Below, in pieces: positions 31,401 to 39,406 of a stretch of 64,000 nucleotides of DNA. The notes under the pieces were generated by a model that saw only the letters and a list, made by a program, of their open reading frames with translations, did no database searches and was not told the DNA's origin. The stretch is from a virus. Positions within the stretch are counted from its first letter, which is position 1; each line of letters begins with the position of its first letter. The stretch lies in IMG/VR virus record IMGVR_UViG_3300045957_000047, positions 1-64,000 of that record; one strand, written 5' to 3'. Both the position numbers and the translations under genes were made by a program.

Positions 31401-32568
31401 CCAGGTTACCCAAGGCCTGTTCAGCCACCTGCCCACCCAGAGCACCCGTAAGACCGGCAATGGGTGCTGATATGGCCCCTGCTCCAGCCAGAATCCGGGC
31501 TTGTTCAGTGGTCAGATTTTCATCGACTCCTGAGCCCAAGCCAACCCCTATGGCAGGAGTTGCAGCTGCTGTCCCTTGGATAACACCACCTGTAGGAGCG
31601 GCACGGGTACCCAGGTTTGTCAGTGCCTGACCGGTTCCGGTAGCACCTGCCCGACCTGCCACAGACCCTGCCAAGCGAGCACCTGCACGGGCTGCTCCGG
31701 TGACAGCACCGCCACCCAATGCTGCCCCGGCTGTATTGGCCAAGAGATCTGCTGCGAAGTCTCCATCAGTTAATGTCAATGAGCCTACTTGTCGGGCAGC
31801 ATCAAGGAGAGAAATTTTATCGGGATCGTTGTCAGCTAAGCCTGCCCGGCGAATAATTTCAGACGCTTGGAGACTTGCCGCCTCCGAGCCAATATCGGTA
31901 GGGGCTGCGCTTCGAATATCTGAGGCCAATCCGCCTAGTGATTGACCTAAATCTTCAGCCCCGGCGGCACTGGCTGCAATACCGGCAAGTCCTGGAATCC
32001 CGGCAAGTCCGGTAGCGGCTGCTTTTTTTACACCGTCAAAGAAGGTATCGGCACTCGCTAAGTCTTGTCTTCGATCCGTAGGTACGCTGGTATAGGGTTG
32101 AGCATCGGGGTTTTGCTGTAAGAAATCAGCCTCCTCGGCTGCCAGCACCTGTTTAGCCTGCCGAATGATGTTTCTTTCGAACTCTGTATCTGGATCACGC
32201 CCGGCTCTTGAGAGTCTTTGCAGCTCCTCATCGAGTTTGAAATCAATAGTTGCCCCCAAGTCACCGGATAACCTGGACAAGTAAGCTTCGTTGTTGTCCA
32301 GTCCCAGATCTGAGTAGATGGAGCTGACTCGTTCGACGGCTAACTGTTGGATTTGTTGCTGCTCAAGCGCCTGTTCATTGGCCTGCCTGATCTGAGAAGC
32401 ACTGGGTTGATTGGCCTGTTGAAGTCTCAGGGCTTCGTTCTGTTGAGCAAGGGCCTCGGCAATATCATCCAAGCGTTGATCTTGCCGGATTTGCTGGACG
32501 GTATTGTCGGTGGCTCCGAAGTCGATAAGTAGTTTGATCTGTTCTGTTGCGTCGTTCGCATTTGCCAT
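25444..32568 (-). CDS. giant polyvalent virion protein with LPD-type domains, 2374 aa
   Basis: Largest gene of the window and last of the minus-strand operon. Long Gln/Ala/Glu-rich coiled-coil stretches (residues about 1-1000, including a 40-bp duplicated segment) are followed by an EELFHRGLSRSLGG peptidase-like spot near residue 1170. Near residue 1850 begins a region, RNPAFIPYDAIRNILTLGYN to NFEQRG and GAGAGLYLMANM, that resembles the large-polyvalent-protein domain LPD38 known from big podovirus virion proteins. A hydrophobic segment in that part could insert in the host membrane. Probably an internal protein ejected with the DNA, by analogy with T7 gp16-class proteins. Start overlaps the previous stop (TAATG). 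Confidence 0.8.
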   Translation of the reverse strand: MANANDATEQIKLLIDFGATDNTVQQIRQDQRLDDIAEALAQQNEALRLQQANQPSASQIRQANEQALEQQQIQQLAVERVSSIYSDLGLDNNEAYLSRLSGDLGATIDFKLDEELQRLSRAGRDPDTEFERNIIRQAKQVLAAEEADFLQQNPDAQPYTSVPTDRRQDLASADTFFDGVKKAAATGLAGIPGLAGIAASAAGAEDLGQSLGGLASDIRSAAPTDIGSEAASLQASEIIRRAGLADNDPDKISLLDAARQVGSLTLTDGDFAADLLANTAGAALGGGAVTGAARAGARLAGSVAGRAGATGTGQALTNLGTRAAPTGGVIQGTAAATPAIGVGLGSGVDENLTTEQARILAGAGAISAPIAGLTGALGGQVAEQALGNLGRRAGQVLPARIQPGANPVVSSAPSIGQAAGRVGVSATGEAAQEFVEGGGEALGQFAQQNPNLSVGQVLTNQEAQRQALASGAVGAPLGAGLGGALGAGSVALDARQGASNARLADQIGAQREALSQARTQEQQQNLLQSLPGSQAGDTEEDLISRGEARLQRLAQEQNSLISEIARVRSEREQSRISRELDINNPDNPSADIAPVEPQSPDPLDFNRPLTQAEQTEQLRTRISERAFRDARRDQQLASDELTRQEQERLQQRQEQERQQELEFEQAAQSMAEAVRSGNLAQAQERQALADSIRDEIERVQQGRESAQVARQATLESREARSQQTDAELFSQMSEAVRSGNLAQAQEIEFQRQLSEQASSDLLSQVQQEADNQFSEFRPESVPLNKSIRAAFKPLLGASPAVDVAEITPAQRRRAAAASVVNSFRLDLEFDQLAAPQKKAIADYLEKATSLTQGRRTSVGSELEQMALNSGLSLEDAQSFSQQVTAQINEDMTPREFQDTVASVYNPFAEIPNASTQQEENVQEQVEEEIESEIQGEVDFDAPPLQEEETTVDNIISLEELFTPDTDSEGQFVVSDPDTVKRFRTFANTGKNKDPDATLIPRKKRTRISKLQAVTDYRKILKEKPDGPYTEKEANTIRKGVATYLKAIDNAKKLDAPEAGGNNTGNPARTRAARPVLTRSVGAQAIPDGTRTLPDADLNGLPAPQQFSTADVDQALRDFTASWPKKATDGVVIVQTTSDLPSDIRPDIPVSGFTDGNVAYLVADQIQSAFEVGNVLTEELFHRGLSRSLGGNYDLTLQRTFRTRGGVTGLLELLRENVPTNTFETRYQNLIAQAQSGDRDSQIELTDEVLAQLAQSPFIDKGIAKTLKQIVNKFKKYLKRFLPAQWFDKVSDADLMAMISEANRQGRESGALDQPVRVRAARPQPDAIVYRDGSGNTVQERIVVGSSEVVSSVNSPLEDFRDFAQRQAQAALDFSRSPNKREQFFKSKTWRAVQQAIADSKFTTQVVETLFRKRFDDNRIQAVVNEIQSNEQIPQELRDLITGHVEQLKSRFSVHSLGALYASRAEALAKNKDADMVVVGQDAQGNDMTFFEVMAELNSSVADLANALGVSIDAAKTSAGLYMTAKHAKERNETSFLLQVKLNDSALNSQRDALAENLTPQNMQDIRDIVYTHTDTQQRASWKGSGLTDAEADQVLSKFQGNDLQFYEAIAASSQKVVAASNTLRERQGAFSQSLKDRIAAYGWQNYVPLRGKGFNPDNEDEALSVFYGNDVFSSSFKAFEGRESLAQDVFGGLQQLAMGSLEQSTSGDYALALLTHMAANKASSEYRDGMADDGFGGDLFKGGIELFDTNSREFKRAMARRTKGTVIYYIPGQDQAIVGQLSTPEGADVITGVRNATADAVDRLFRETLTTSAGQGLGDFTSFIASLKTWRNPAFIPYDAIRNILTLGYNISVQEGGQGFRQYMNTFTEGGLNYGKDVSRFITLWQTNQFDRLAEVVASEGPGSTIAELNEFFKLGGPTSLVAALKDSQPNSFADLSQVNPGRGSATKRLQQLDQTFAVMNSVADTLSRFAYYKALQAQGQPKDVAAGLAKSVANFEQRGSITGPLSVFYAFARSAGVGTSALINSVLTGDYAGETLAITFGAGAGLYLMANMIAGYDEEEGIDELAKVEGKLYTTNFVMQFGDQKLQFGLGFGAPASAFSAGVQAMRYALGHQGLNNTFENMIAASEPTLNVSPFPVAGLFAADPTLALIGTALPSVTKPFYEVAVNLNGLGIPVYTDVVGAGQGDMTESFGVRYNSQQEMYDQITQHLSRNGYAEMNPDKLRHLMRSFGGSITYLVESAFENIKYATRDEDYAYNQKAGLYFARNFVASDFNQVSTDFYRHFNRMQELSQRVNALKQVGDTAGAQAIEQSDFYRQHKGSFERAQRQMVAINRRHRPQFINDNTTKAQKRNLQEVRDRERMQVYHLYLDQVRN
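30331..30556 (-). repeat. 40-bp direct repeat inside the giant gene
   Basis: Positions 30331-30370 and 30517-30556 are identical 40-bp segments, 186 bp (62 codons) apart. They encode the motif EAVRSGNLAQAQE twice within the coiled-coil part of the giant protein. Together with the surrounding similarity this points to internal duplication of a helical unit. Confidence 0.9.
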
Positions 32569-33704
32569 TATGATCGCCGGTCTTGTAAGATAGGTCTCAC
32601 CGTGTCTCGGGTAAATGCTTGCAAAGCCAACTGTAGAGATTCAAGCTCAGCTTGCCGTAGTCGTCCATCAACACGCTCTTGTGCGTTACTGGTTTGTATA
32701 CGCTGGTTGATGTTAGCACGAGCTGTAGGAACTAAACTGGGCACCTCGGCAGATTGTCCCAACTGTGCCAGCGTAGCAATGTTTTGTTGAATGTTTGCCG
32801 GGTTCACAGAAGCCTGTGCTTGCTGAGCGAATTGGGAAGCCAGTGCCAGGTTATCGTCTACCTGCACAGGGACTTGTAGTTGGATCTGGTCGTTAAGTCT
32901 TCTCAGCTGTAACTGGTCTTGCATCAATTGACCTTGGGCAGCTGATTGAGCGATAACCGCTTGTTGGATCTGTTGGTTGAACGCATCAAGCTGTTGTTGT
33001 CTTTGAGCGTCAGAGGCAATCTGATTGGCTTGAGCGGTGCCTTGAACCTGAGCGGCCAGAGAACTTGGAGGCAGTCCAGCAGGCACGTTCAGAGACTGCA
33101 GTGCCTGGATTTGAGCCTGTTGATCACTGGCAGGCGGTGTGTTCACAAATTGTTGGGGTTGAGCCTGCTCAGCCAGTGCTTGCTGTTCTCTTTGAAAGGC
33201 AGCCTCTCGTTGCCGCGCCTCTATAAAACCCCGCGTCGCGGCATCTTGTGCTTGCTGATTCAGTTGTCTTTGAACAAACCCTTGAGGATCGATGAAACTG
33301 AAAACATCGTTGGCCTCATCAACTATGTTTCGAGGAGCTTCAGTGGGTTGTTGGAAGCCTGCAAACTCATCAACCGGATTAATATTGTTGCGCTGTCCAA
33401 GAGGTTGGTTGATGTTTAGAGCCGATGGTTGCGGTTGTTGGAAGCCTGCAAACTCATCAACCGGATTGATATTGCCGGTACCATCAGCTTGCCATAAGAG
33501 ACTGCGGGCATTCTCTACTCCACGTACTAAACCTTCTCGGGCTTGAACAATACGCAAAAGCCTCTGACCTTCAGCAACACCGTTCTGTCTCTGGTATTCC
33601 TCAAAGGCTTGCCGGGCCAGCTCTTGTTCTTGAGGATCTCCAGACGCTGCTAAGATAGACAGACTGCGAGAGATCTGTTTCTGCTCTTCGGTAAGTTCTG
33701 CCAT
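32568..33704 (-). CDS. Gln-rich internal virion protein, 378 aa
   Basis: Very rich in Gln and Ala, with long amphipathic helices and no membrane segment or enzyme motif. Two copies of NPVDEFAGFQQP lie 29 residues apart. Position directly upstream of the giant gene, in the same operon with TAATG coupling, matches the internal core or ejection proteins of podoviruses, which are Ala/Gln-rich and helical. So an ejected core protein is the best guess. Confidence 0.75.
   Translation of the reverse strand: MAELTEEQKQISRSLSILAASGDPQEQELARQAFEEYQRQNGVAEGQRLLRIVQAREGLVRGVENARSLLWQADGTGNINPVDEFAGFQQPQPSALNINQPLGQRNNINPVDEFAGFQQPTEAPRNIVDEANDVFSFIDPQGFVQRQLNQQAQDAATRGFIEARQREAAFQREQQALAEQAQPQQFVNTPPASDQQAQIQALQSLNVPAGLPPSSLAAQVQGTAQANQIASDAQRQQQLDAFNQQIQQAVIAQSAAQGQLMQDQLQLRRLNDQIQLQVPVQVDDNLALASQFAQQAQASVNPANIQQNIATLAQLGQSAEVPSLVPTARANINQRIQTSNAQERVDGRLRQAELESLQLALQAFTRDTVRPILQDRRS
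33346..33467 (-). repeat. 35-bp direct repeat inside the Gln-rich gene
   Basis: Positions 33346-33380 and 33433-33467 are identical (35 bp), 87 bp or 29 codons apart, and encode NPVDEFAGFQQP twice. A short Asp-Glu-Phe-rich motif repeated in a disordered Gln-rich protein could be a docking motif for another virion protein. Confidence 0.9.
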
Positions 33705-34411
33705 TAGTCAATAGTATAGGTAGGTAGGGTGGAGCGGGTAGGCGCTTGAATAGGCTTTCCAGCCGTACTGCCTACTGTAGGCGTTTGGTTTTGCTGAGCT
33801 TGTAGAGCCTGTTGGCTTTGCTGAGTCACCAATCGTTCCAACTCTTTGATTCTGTTCTGGTAATCTATCTCACGCTGTTGTTGGGCAGCCTCGGCTTGAT
33901 TGCCGAACTCTTGTGCAGTAGCGGATGCAGCTGTGCCTGCAAAGGTACCGGGAGCCAGTTGTGGATTGTTTAATGCCAGTGCTTGCTGGATCTGTAGATT
34001 AGCCTGCTGTTGCAAATAGGGGTTGATTCCGAACCCCAGGCTGTTGATAGCCGGGTTGACTGTAGTGGCCAAGCCTTGTTGTGCTCCAAAGGCCGGGTTA
34101 TTTATCGCTGCCGCAGAGACCAGAGGTGTGATGGCAGCACGTTGAGCCACTGCTTGAGTCAAAGCAAACGGATTACTGGTCGCTCCGGCAAAGTTGTCCA
34201 GCCGATCAAGAATGCTGGTACCTTGAGGCTGGTTCTGGAACCCTTGTCGGAACTCCAGGTTGTCAGACGTGTTGAGACCGGTGTTGAATGCATTGAGAAT
34301 GTCTACAAAAGACCGGGCTCGATTGCTGTCGGCAACGGCTGTATTGTTGAGCTGGTTAATGGCAGAATCTCTGCCAGTGCTGAAATCAAAAAGTCCTGGT
34401 AATACGGCCAC
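33704..34411 (-). CDS. internal virion protein, 235 aa
   Basis: GTG start 1 bp after the stop of the 1326-aa gene. Asn/Gln/Ala-rich, with a helical N-terminal part and a low-complexity Gln/Thr/Pro C-terminus (QSQQALQAQQNQTP). No cysteine and no known domain. Composition and position between the 1326-aa and 378-aa virion proteins suggest another core or ejection protein. Stop and next start overlap (TAATG). Confidence 0.75.
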   Translation of the reverse strand: MAVLPGLFDFSTGRDSAINQLNNTAVADSNRARSFVDILNAFNTGLNTSDNLEFRQGFQNQPQGTSILDRLDNFAGATSNPFALTQAVAQRAAITPLVSAAAINNPAFGAQQGLATTVNPAINSLGFGINPYLQQQANLQIQQALALNNPQLAPGTFAGTAASATAQEFGNQAEAAQQQREIDYQNRIKELERLVTQQSQQALQAQQNQTPTVGSTAGKPIQAPTRSTLPTYTID

Positions 34412-34412
34412 G

Positions 34413-37400
34413 TTAGAAACCTCCTCCGGCGAAAGACAGACCTGTGCCTAATCCTACACCACCTTGCCCAAACCCACCCGTTGGAAATGGCGCTGGTTGA
34501 TTGTTTTGAATAGCCCCTTGTACAGAGTTTCCGAGCAGACCAAAAGAACTGCCGACGGCATTCTCTGCATTGCCCTGCAACAAACGACTGTTGTCTAATA
34601 CATCCTGTCCATGGATAGCTTGGAGGTAGGACAAATGGTTTTTCTGTAGGAAGTTCTTGGCATACGACAGCATTTCGAAATTCATAGAGTAACTGGCTTC
34701 GTTGGCTTGCATTCCAAAAATCCCTTGATCCAGTCCATGACGAAATAGTCCTCGCATCTCTTGTGCTGCGCCCAGTCCATAACTACCAGCGAGCTGATAG
34801 CTGTTTCGCCCTTCTCTCATCAGCTCAACGCCGACACCCATGGAACTGATTCCAGCTTTCAGGTGCTCCAAGCCGTTTAACGTCATGCGATTCTCGTATT
34901 CCAGAGCCTGCTGCAGTTTCTGGTTACCCACCTCTGCTGCCCCTAATCCCATTTGGCTGGCTTGTACGGATGACCCTAAAGCCCCTTGGGTACGATCTCC
35001 GGCAATACGGTTCAGGTTGTGACCTGTCTGAGCAAACTGGTTACCCAATTGGCCGGCACCACTGGCAATAGAGGCGACCTGTGCGTTACTCGATTGAGCC
35101 TGTGCCAAGTAGAACTGACCGAGTTGCGACAATCTTAAGCCGACATCGAAAGCCTGCTGCATGACATCGACCCCTCGATCTTTATTACGCTGAGCATGCT
35201 CTGGCCAGAATCGACCGAGTTGTAACAGGTTCTGACTATCATCCAGAACGTTCTGTACCTGAGCGTTGAACTCACCAGATTCTCGCAATGCCAGCTCCGG
35301 CCAGAAGTGCCACAACTGAACAGTCTGTAACAGGTTATTGATTTGATTCTGTTGCATGTTGGCGGTTAGTCCACCTGAGTTCTGGAACGCATCAATGTAC
35401 ACCCGGCCTCGTTCAACTGACTGATTCAACCGATCGAGGAGGGCCGCAGAGGAACTGCTTTCAGCCTGAGTTAGTTCCAAATGCCGGGTCAAAAGTCCAT
35501 CGACGACCTGTAGGCCACCTGATTGCTCCTCGACCATCCTGCGACGAAGGGCTTCGTTGGCTACAAAGCGCCATCTTTGAGAGGCTTCAAATGCGGCCCC
35601 TTCAGACCTGGCTCCCTGATTTTTCAATTGCATACTGGCGGCAAGGAGATGTCCTGACGCATACCGGGATGTACACCGTTCCAGCTCTTCTTGCGCAGCA
35701 TCAATGCGATCTCTGACGTGAAGAGCCGCAGGCACCTCTAAGGCATAATCAAAAAGATCAGCCTCCTGAAACACTTTGTCCAGGTATGTCTGAGCATGCT
35801 GTATCCCGGACTCAACGACGGGCAGTACCGTAGCGGCCTGCTTGCCTAAGTCTTCAATGTTTCGTTCCAAGACTTGAAGAGGGTCCATACGGTCCCAGAC
35901 CTTTTCATGGTGCAGCAGGTTGTTGATGTCTGCCGGTAACCAGTTATGGTTATACACCTCGTGAAAGTCTCTGGACTTTTGCTCGAACCACTGCCCAAAT
36001 TTAGTCATGTCTTCGGCAGCAGTCTTACCGGTGAACACCAGCTCTTGGGTGGCCTCAACCTCCCGGCTTCTAAAATGGTCGTCATAAAGACTTCTGTCCG
36101 CATTGGACCACTTGTCAATTTTCTCTAACGACTTATTCAGCCCGTCCAAAAGAGTGCATGCATGCCTAAAATGTTGCATGACCAGGTCACATTCTGAGTC
36201 TCGGTAGATACGTTCAAAAAAATCCTGGTCTTTAACCGCTTGATTCTTGAACCACTCGAAACATCGACCAACTTCCGGGGCCAGATTTTCTGCCTGTTGA
36301 AAAAGGGCAGGGTTCAGAGTCGCCTGCGGATCTCCGTAGCAGCTTTTGAAGATACTCTCGACATGTCGGGTGTTGTCTTCGAACCAACGTACTCGGTCAG
36401 CAATCTTCGGGATCAGCTCTGCAGCAGAGGCCATGGCAGCACGGGCTTGTGGCCCTTCTGAAGATCCGTAGTATTCTCGGTATGTGCTGTCGTCACACTG
36501 AGCCTTCTGGTGTAACCAGTCACGAAGCTCGCACACGCGGCTGACCATGCACTCAGTCATATTCATCAGCAGAGGAATCATGGACGCTTCCCCAGGCAGG
36601 TGGTGCTGATCAACGTGGTTGTATACACGCTGGGTTTTATCCCTGACCTCTTGTCGCCAGCCGTTGAGATTGTTGGCAGCACAGTTGGCACTGTCAACGA
36701 AGGCGTTGTAATCCTTTTTGATTGACGGCAGTACGGTTTCTTGCAAGGTGTCGTCGAGGTTCCTTGCCCAGCTCATGGTGTACTCGGAGGTGAACTTGCC
36801 GTTGTCGAGCATCGTGTGTAGCCGGTCAGCCAAGTGTGGAGCTTCTTGGTGCTGGATACCTCTCCAAAGCTGGTAGTACGCATCAAACTCATCGGTTGCA
36901 ACTTGACAAGCGTATTGCCCTCGACAGTTGATCATACCAATACGGTCGTTGTGTCCCTCCAGTAACGCAGTCTCGCACTGCTTAACCAAGCCAGGAGAGT
37001 CTTCAGTACCGATCAACGCATCAGAACAGGCTGCCATCAAATTGAAGTTATCGTTCGATGTACAGATCCTGTCCAGGTTCTTGTCTAAGAGCTTATTGTA
37101 CAAGTCCAGAGACTCAATCAGGCCATAGATAGCCAACGGAATCTGAGCTTGGTACACCCTCTGCTGCAAACATTTGGCTTTTTTCTCTGTCTTCCACCAG
37201 TCTTCCCAGAGCATGTAGTATTGCTCTTGAGGTGTCTTGCCTTTCAGCTCCAGGTGGGTGACGTTATCGCAGGTGATGTAATCGATTAAGTCACTGACCC
37301 CCAGAAAGTTCAGAGCTGTGTCGATAAACCCTTCTTTGGGTACCGCATCACTGGCCTCAGCACCATCCCAAGCAGGACAGTATGCGCCCAGTGCGGTGAA

Positions 37401-38393
37401 AGCCCCCCGAGGGAGGATGCCGTCAATGACCAGTTTCCTGCGCATCGAGATCTGCAGAGGGTGGAAGGCGTCGTCCCCGGCGGGGCAGAACAACGTACTG
37501 CCATCAGCATTGATCGCTCTGTTGGTGGAGTTAATCTGGGTAGGATTGCTTACCGTGTGAGCGGCTACAACAGTACTGTCATTGGTCAAGGCCAGAGTAG
37601 GGAAGCAGAAAAAGTCATCCCCAGCACCATCAGCACCTATCGGTAACGTAGCGTCAGGTTGAGGCAAGACAGTAACATTGCCTTCGTCATCCTCCTCGTA
37701 AGTAATCGTCCCACAAGAATACAAGCGACCGCCTACCTCCGCACGAATAGAGCCTCCAGCAGGTGTGATAAACGGATCATTAAGCTCTGCCAAGCGGTCT
37801 TCGTTATCAGTAATCCATTGTATGAAGCTTTTTGAATCCACCCCTCCCCACGCAAAAGCGTAAGCGTATCCAGGCATACAGAATATGGGATTACCAAAAT
37901 CAGAAACCAGTGGAATGTAGTGTTCTCGGTAAGGCTGGCCAGGTGTGCGCGGTGGGCACGTCGCGTTCGGGTCACCGGTGACAACACAAAGGTTATTGTT
38001 TTCGTCAAAAATGACAGTAGATGCTGTCGGGTCTGCATTGGCGACAATCTTTGTACAGGTGTCCCCGCTGGCATAAGTGATAAAATCAGTGACCTGACCG
38101 TCGTCACAGGTGGTACGCTCTGTTGTATCTCCCGCTTCGGGGGTGTCTACCAGAGTCTCAGTCTGACAACAAACGGGTTGGTTGTTTATCGACGCCAAAG
38201 CCTCTTGCTCTTCTTCACTCGCTCCACACAAGGGAGTTTGTGCAATGTTCTGAAGAGCCTGACCTTGGCAAGCAGCCAAAGCTTCCATAGCTGCTGTCTG
38301 AGCTTCTATCGCTTCGGTAGTCGCATCTACTGACTTGGTGACAGGATCAGCCAGATCCGGTTTGAGGTTACTAACTGTAGTGCTGCCACCCAT
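34413..38393 (-). CDS. large structural protein, 1326 aa
   Basis: Unrecognised, mostly helical protein with a mixed N-terminal region (residues about 1-330) containing many paired cysteines and a Gly/Pro-rich beta-like section. A long helical body with abundant Trp, His and Gln follows, and the C-terminus is a Gly-rich tail (GGFGQGGVGLGTG). No peptidase or glycosylase motif seen. Location between neck/nozzle genes and the ejection proteins, and its size, fit an internal or tail-associated virion protein. Mass spectrometry of virions would settle it. ATG at 38393. Confidence 0.75.
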   Translation of the reverse strand: MGGSTTVSNLKPDLADPVTKSVDATTEAIEAQTAAMEALAACQGQALQNIAQTPLCGASEEEQEALASINNQPVCCQTETLVDTPEAGDTTERTTCDDGQVTDFITYASGDTCTKIVANADPTASTVIFDENNNLCVVTGDPNATCPPRTPGQPYREHYIPLVSDFGNPIFCMPGYAYAFAWGGVDSKSFIQWITDNEDRLAELNDPFITPAGGSIRAEVGGRLYSCGTITYEEDDEGNVTVLPQPDATLPIGADGAGDDFFCFPTLALTNDSTVVAAHTVSNPTQINSTNRAINADGSTLFCPAGDDAFHPLQISMRRKLVIDGILPRGAFTALGAYCPAWDGAEASDAVPKEGFIDTALNFLGVSDLIDYITCDNVTHLELKGKTPQEQYYMLWEDWWKTEKKAKCLQQRVYQAQIPLAIYGLIESLDLYNKLLDKNLDRICTSNDNFNLMAACSDALIGTEDSPGLVKQCETALLEGHNDRIGMINCRGQYACQVATDEFDAYYQLWRGIQHQEAPHLADRLHTMLDNGKFTSEYTMSWARNLDDTLQETVLPSIKKDYNAFVDSANCAANNLNGWRQEVRDKTQRVYNHVDQHHLPGEASMIPLLMNMTECMVSRVCELRDWLHQKAQCDDSTYREYYGSSEGPQARAAMASAAELIPKIADRVRWFEDNTRHVESIFKSCYGDPQATLNPALFQQAENLAPEVGRCFEWFKNQAVKDQDFFERIYRDSECDLVMQHFRHACTLLDGLNKSLEKIDKWSNADRSLYDDHFRSREVEATQELVFTGKTAAEDMTKFGQWFEQKSRDFHEVYNHNWLPADINNLLHHEKVWDRMDPLQVLERNIEDLGKQAATVLPVVESGIQHAQTYLDKVFQEADLFDYALEVPAALHVRDRIDAAQEELERCTSRYASGHLLAASMQLKNQGARSEGAAFEASQRWRFVANEALRRRMVEEQSGGLQVVDGLLTRHLELTQAESSSSAALLDRLNQSVERGRVYIDAFQNSGGLTANMQQNQINNLLQTVQLWHFWPELALRESGEFNAQVQNVLDDSQNLLQLGRFWPEHAQRNKDRGVDVMQQAFDVGLRLSQLGQFYLAQAQSSNAQVASIASGAGQLGNQFAQTGHNLNRIAGDRTQGALGSSVQASQMGLGAAEVGNQKLQQALEYENRMTLNGLEHLKAGISSMGVGVELMREGRNSYQLAGSYGLGAAQEMRGLFRHGLDQGIFGMQANEASYSMNFEMLSYAKNFLQKNHLSYLQAIHGQDVLDNSRLLQGNAENAVGSSFGLLGNSVQGAIQNNQPAPFPTGGFGQGGVGLGTGLSFAGGGF

Positions 38394-38397
38394 GTGA

Positions 38398-38922
38398 TTA
38401 ATCCCAGTCTAAAACATAGACTATCTTATTGTTTCTGGTTTCTTGACGCCAGCCCAACGTGTCGAGGGACTGGTATTTGTCCCGGATCTCCGGGTTTTCT
38501 CCGGCATAATAAGCCACTAACCTCAGTAAACCTCTCTCAGTCAGAGTGTCTTTGAGCCTATTGTTCAACGATCCATGAATCATCAAGCGATAGATCCGAC
38601 GCATGGCCGCAGGGTAATAACTGGAGGATGTCTTGTTGTTGTGATTGGTTATGGCATCAATGTAACTACTGCCGGTAGCCAGTGCCAAGTTGGCCTCTTT
38701 GGTGTGATCAAACAGATCGTTGAAGGGCGTGCAGTGGTGCTGGAAGAACAGCAACCCACAACTGTCGTCAGCTACCTTGGCACAAAAGACTCGAATCCAG
38801 TCAAACTCCTGCTTGTAGTCAATAGTAGTAAAGCCTTGGTCAGTAATCATCGTATTTTCCGCGAGATACCCCGTACTTAGGGAGGGGAGGATGTCAAAAC
38901 TGCTGATATGTTCGAGGATCAC
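38398..38922 (-). CDS. hypothetical virion-region protein, 174 aa
   Basis: GTG start at 38922 overlapping the previous gene by 29 bp. It has an alpha/beta pattern with FDWIRVFCAKVADDSCGLLFFQHH and a C-terminal helical part containing Arg/Tyr-rich segments. This outline is reminiscent of an acetyltransferase-type fold, as in some other podovirus structural operons, but no cofactor loop can be pointed to, so I leave it unnamed. Four bp separate it from the 1326-aa gene. Confidence 0.7.
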   Translation of the reverse strand: MILEHISSFDILPSLSTGYLAENTMITDQGFTTIDYKQEFDWIRVFCAKVADDSCGLLFFQHHCTPFNDLFDHTKEANLALATGSSYIDAITNHNNKTSSSYYPAAMRRIYRLMIHGSLNNRLKDTLTERGLLRLVAYYAGENPEIRDKYQSLDTLGWRQETRNNKIVYVLDWD

Positions 38923-39406
38923 TAATCAAATCAGCGACGCTACGGGCATGCTCCCAGCCCTGTGACGTGTTGGCCAGAATAGGTGCAATCTTTTTTATAA
39001 GAAGTTCAGGTAGCCGGTTCTGTACTTGGTACCCTCGACCCATCAAATGCCAGCTGAAATACTCGGCATGGATGATTTTGGCCAGGTTGTTACTGTATGT
39101 GGCCTCCCACAAATAGGCATTGCCAAACCCGACAAAGGGCGCTTGCATGGCGGCATAGGCCTCGTCGGTCCATTCAATCGGTTTACGCTCCAAGAGGTTT
39201 TGACACAGCACAGACCAGTGAATTACGGAGATAAAGGTGTTGAAAGCATTGGTTGTCATGTGCTTTGCAAACTCATTCAGACCCAGGTTATTTAGAGCGG
39301 GATTCTGATGAGCTGTATCCTGGCTTGCCGGAGTAGGTGTTTGCAAAGTCTCTTGCAGAGCAGTGTCGTCTCCCGCCATCTGTCTCATGTAATCTGCTTT
39401 CTCCAT
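38894..39406 (-). CDS. hypothetical virion-region protein, 170 aa
   Basis: Helical protein with a disordered N-terminus (Thr/Pro/Gln-rich, residues 1-40) and a body rich in Trp, Tyr and His (FISVIHWSVLCQNLLE, HAEYFSWHLMGRGY). No known domain. ATG 39406 shares a base with the stop of the nozzle-like gene. Position suggests a small virion or assembly protein acting with the nozzle. Confidence 0.7.
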   Translation of the reverse strand: MEKADYMRQMAGDDTALQETLQTPTPASQDTAHQNPALNNLGLNEFAKHMTTNAFNTFISVIHWSVLCQNLLERKPIEWTDEAYAAMQAPFVGFGNAYLWEATYSNNLAKIIHAEYFSWHLMGRGYQVQNRLPELLIKKIAPILANTSQGWEHARSVADLISDPRTYQQF

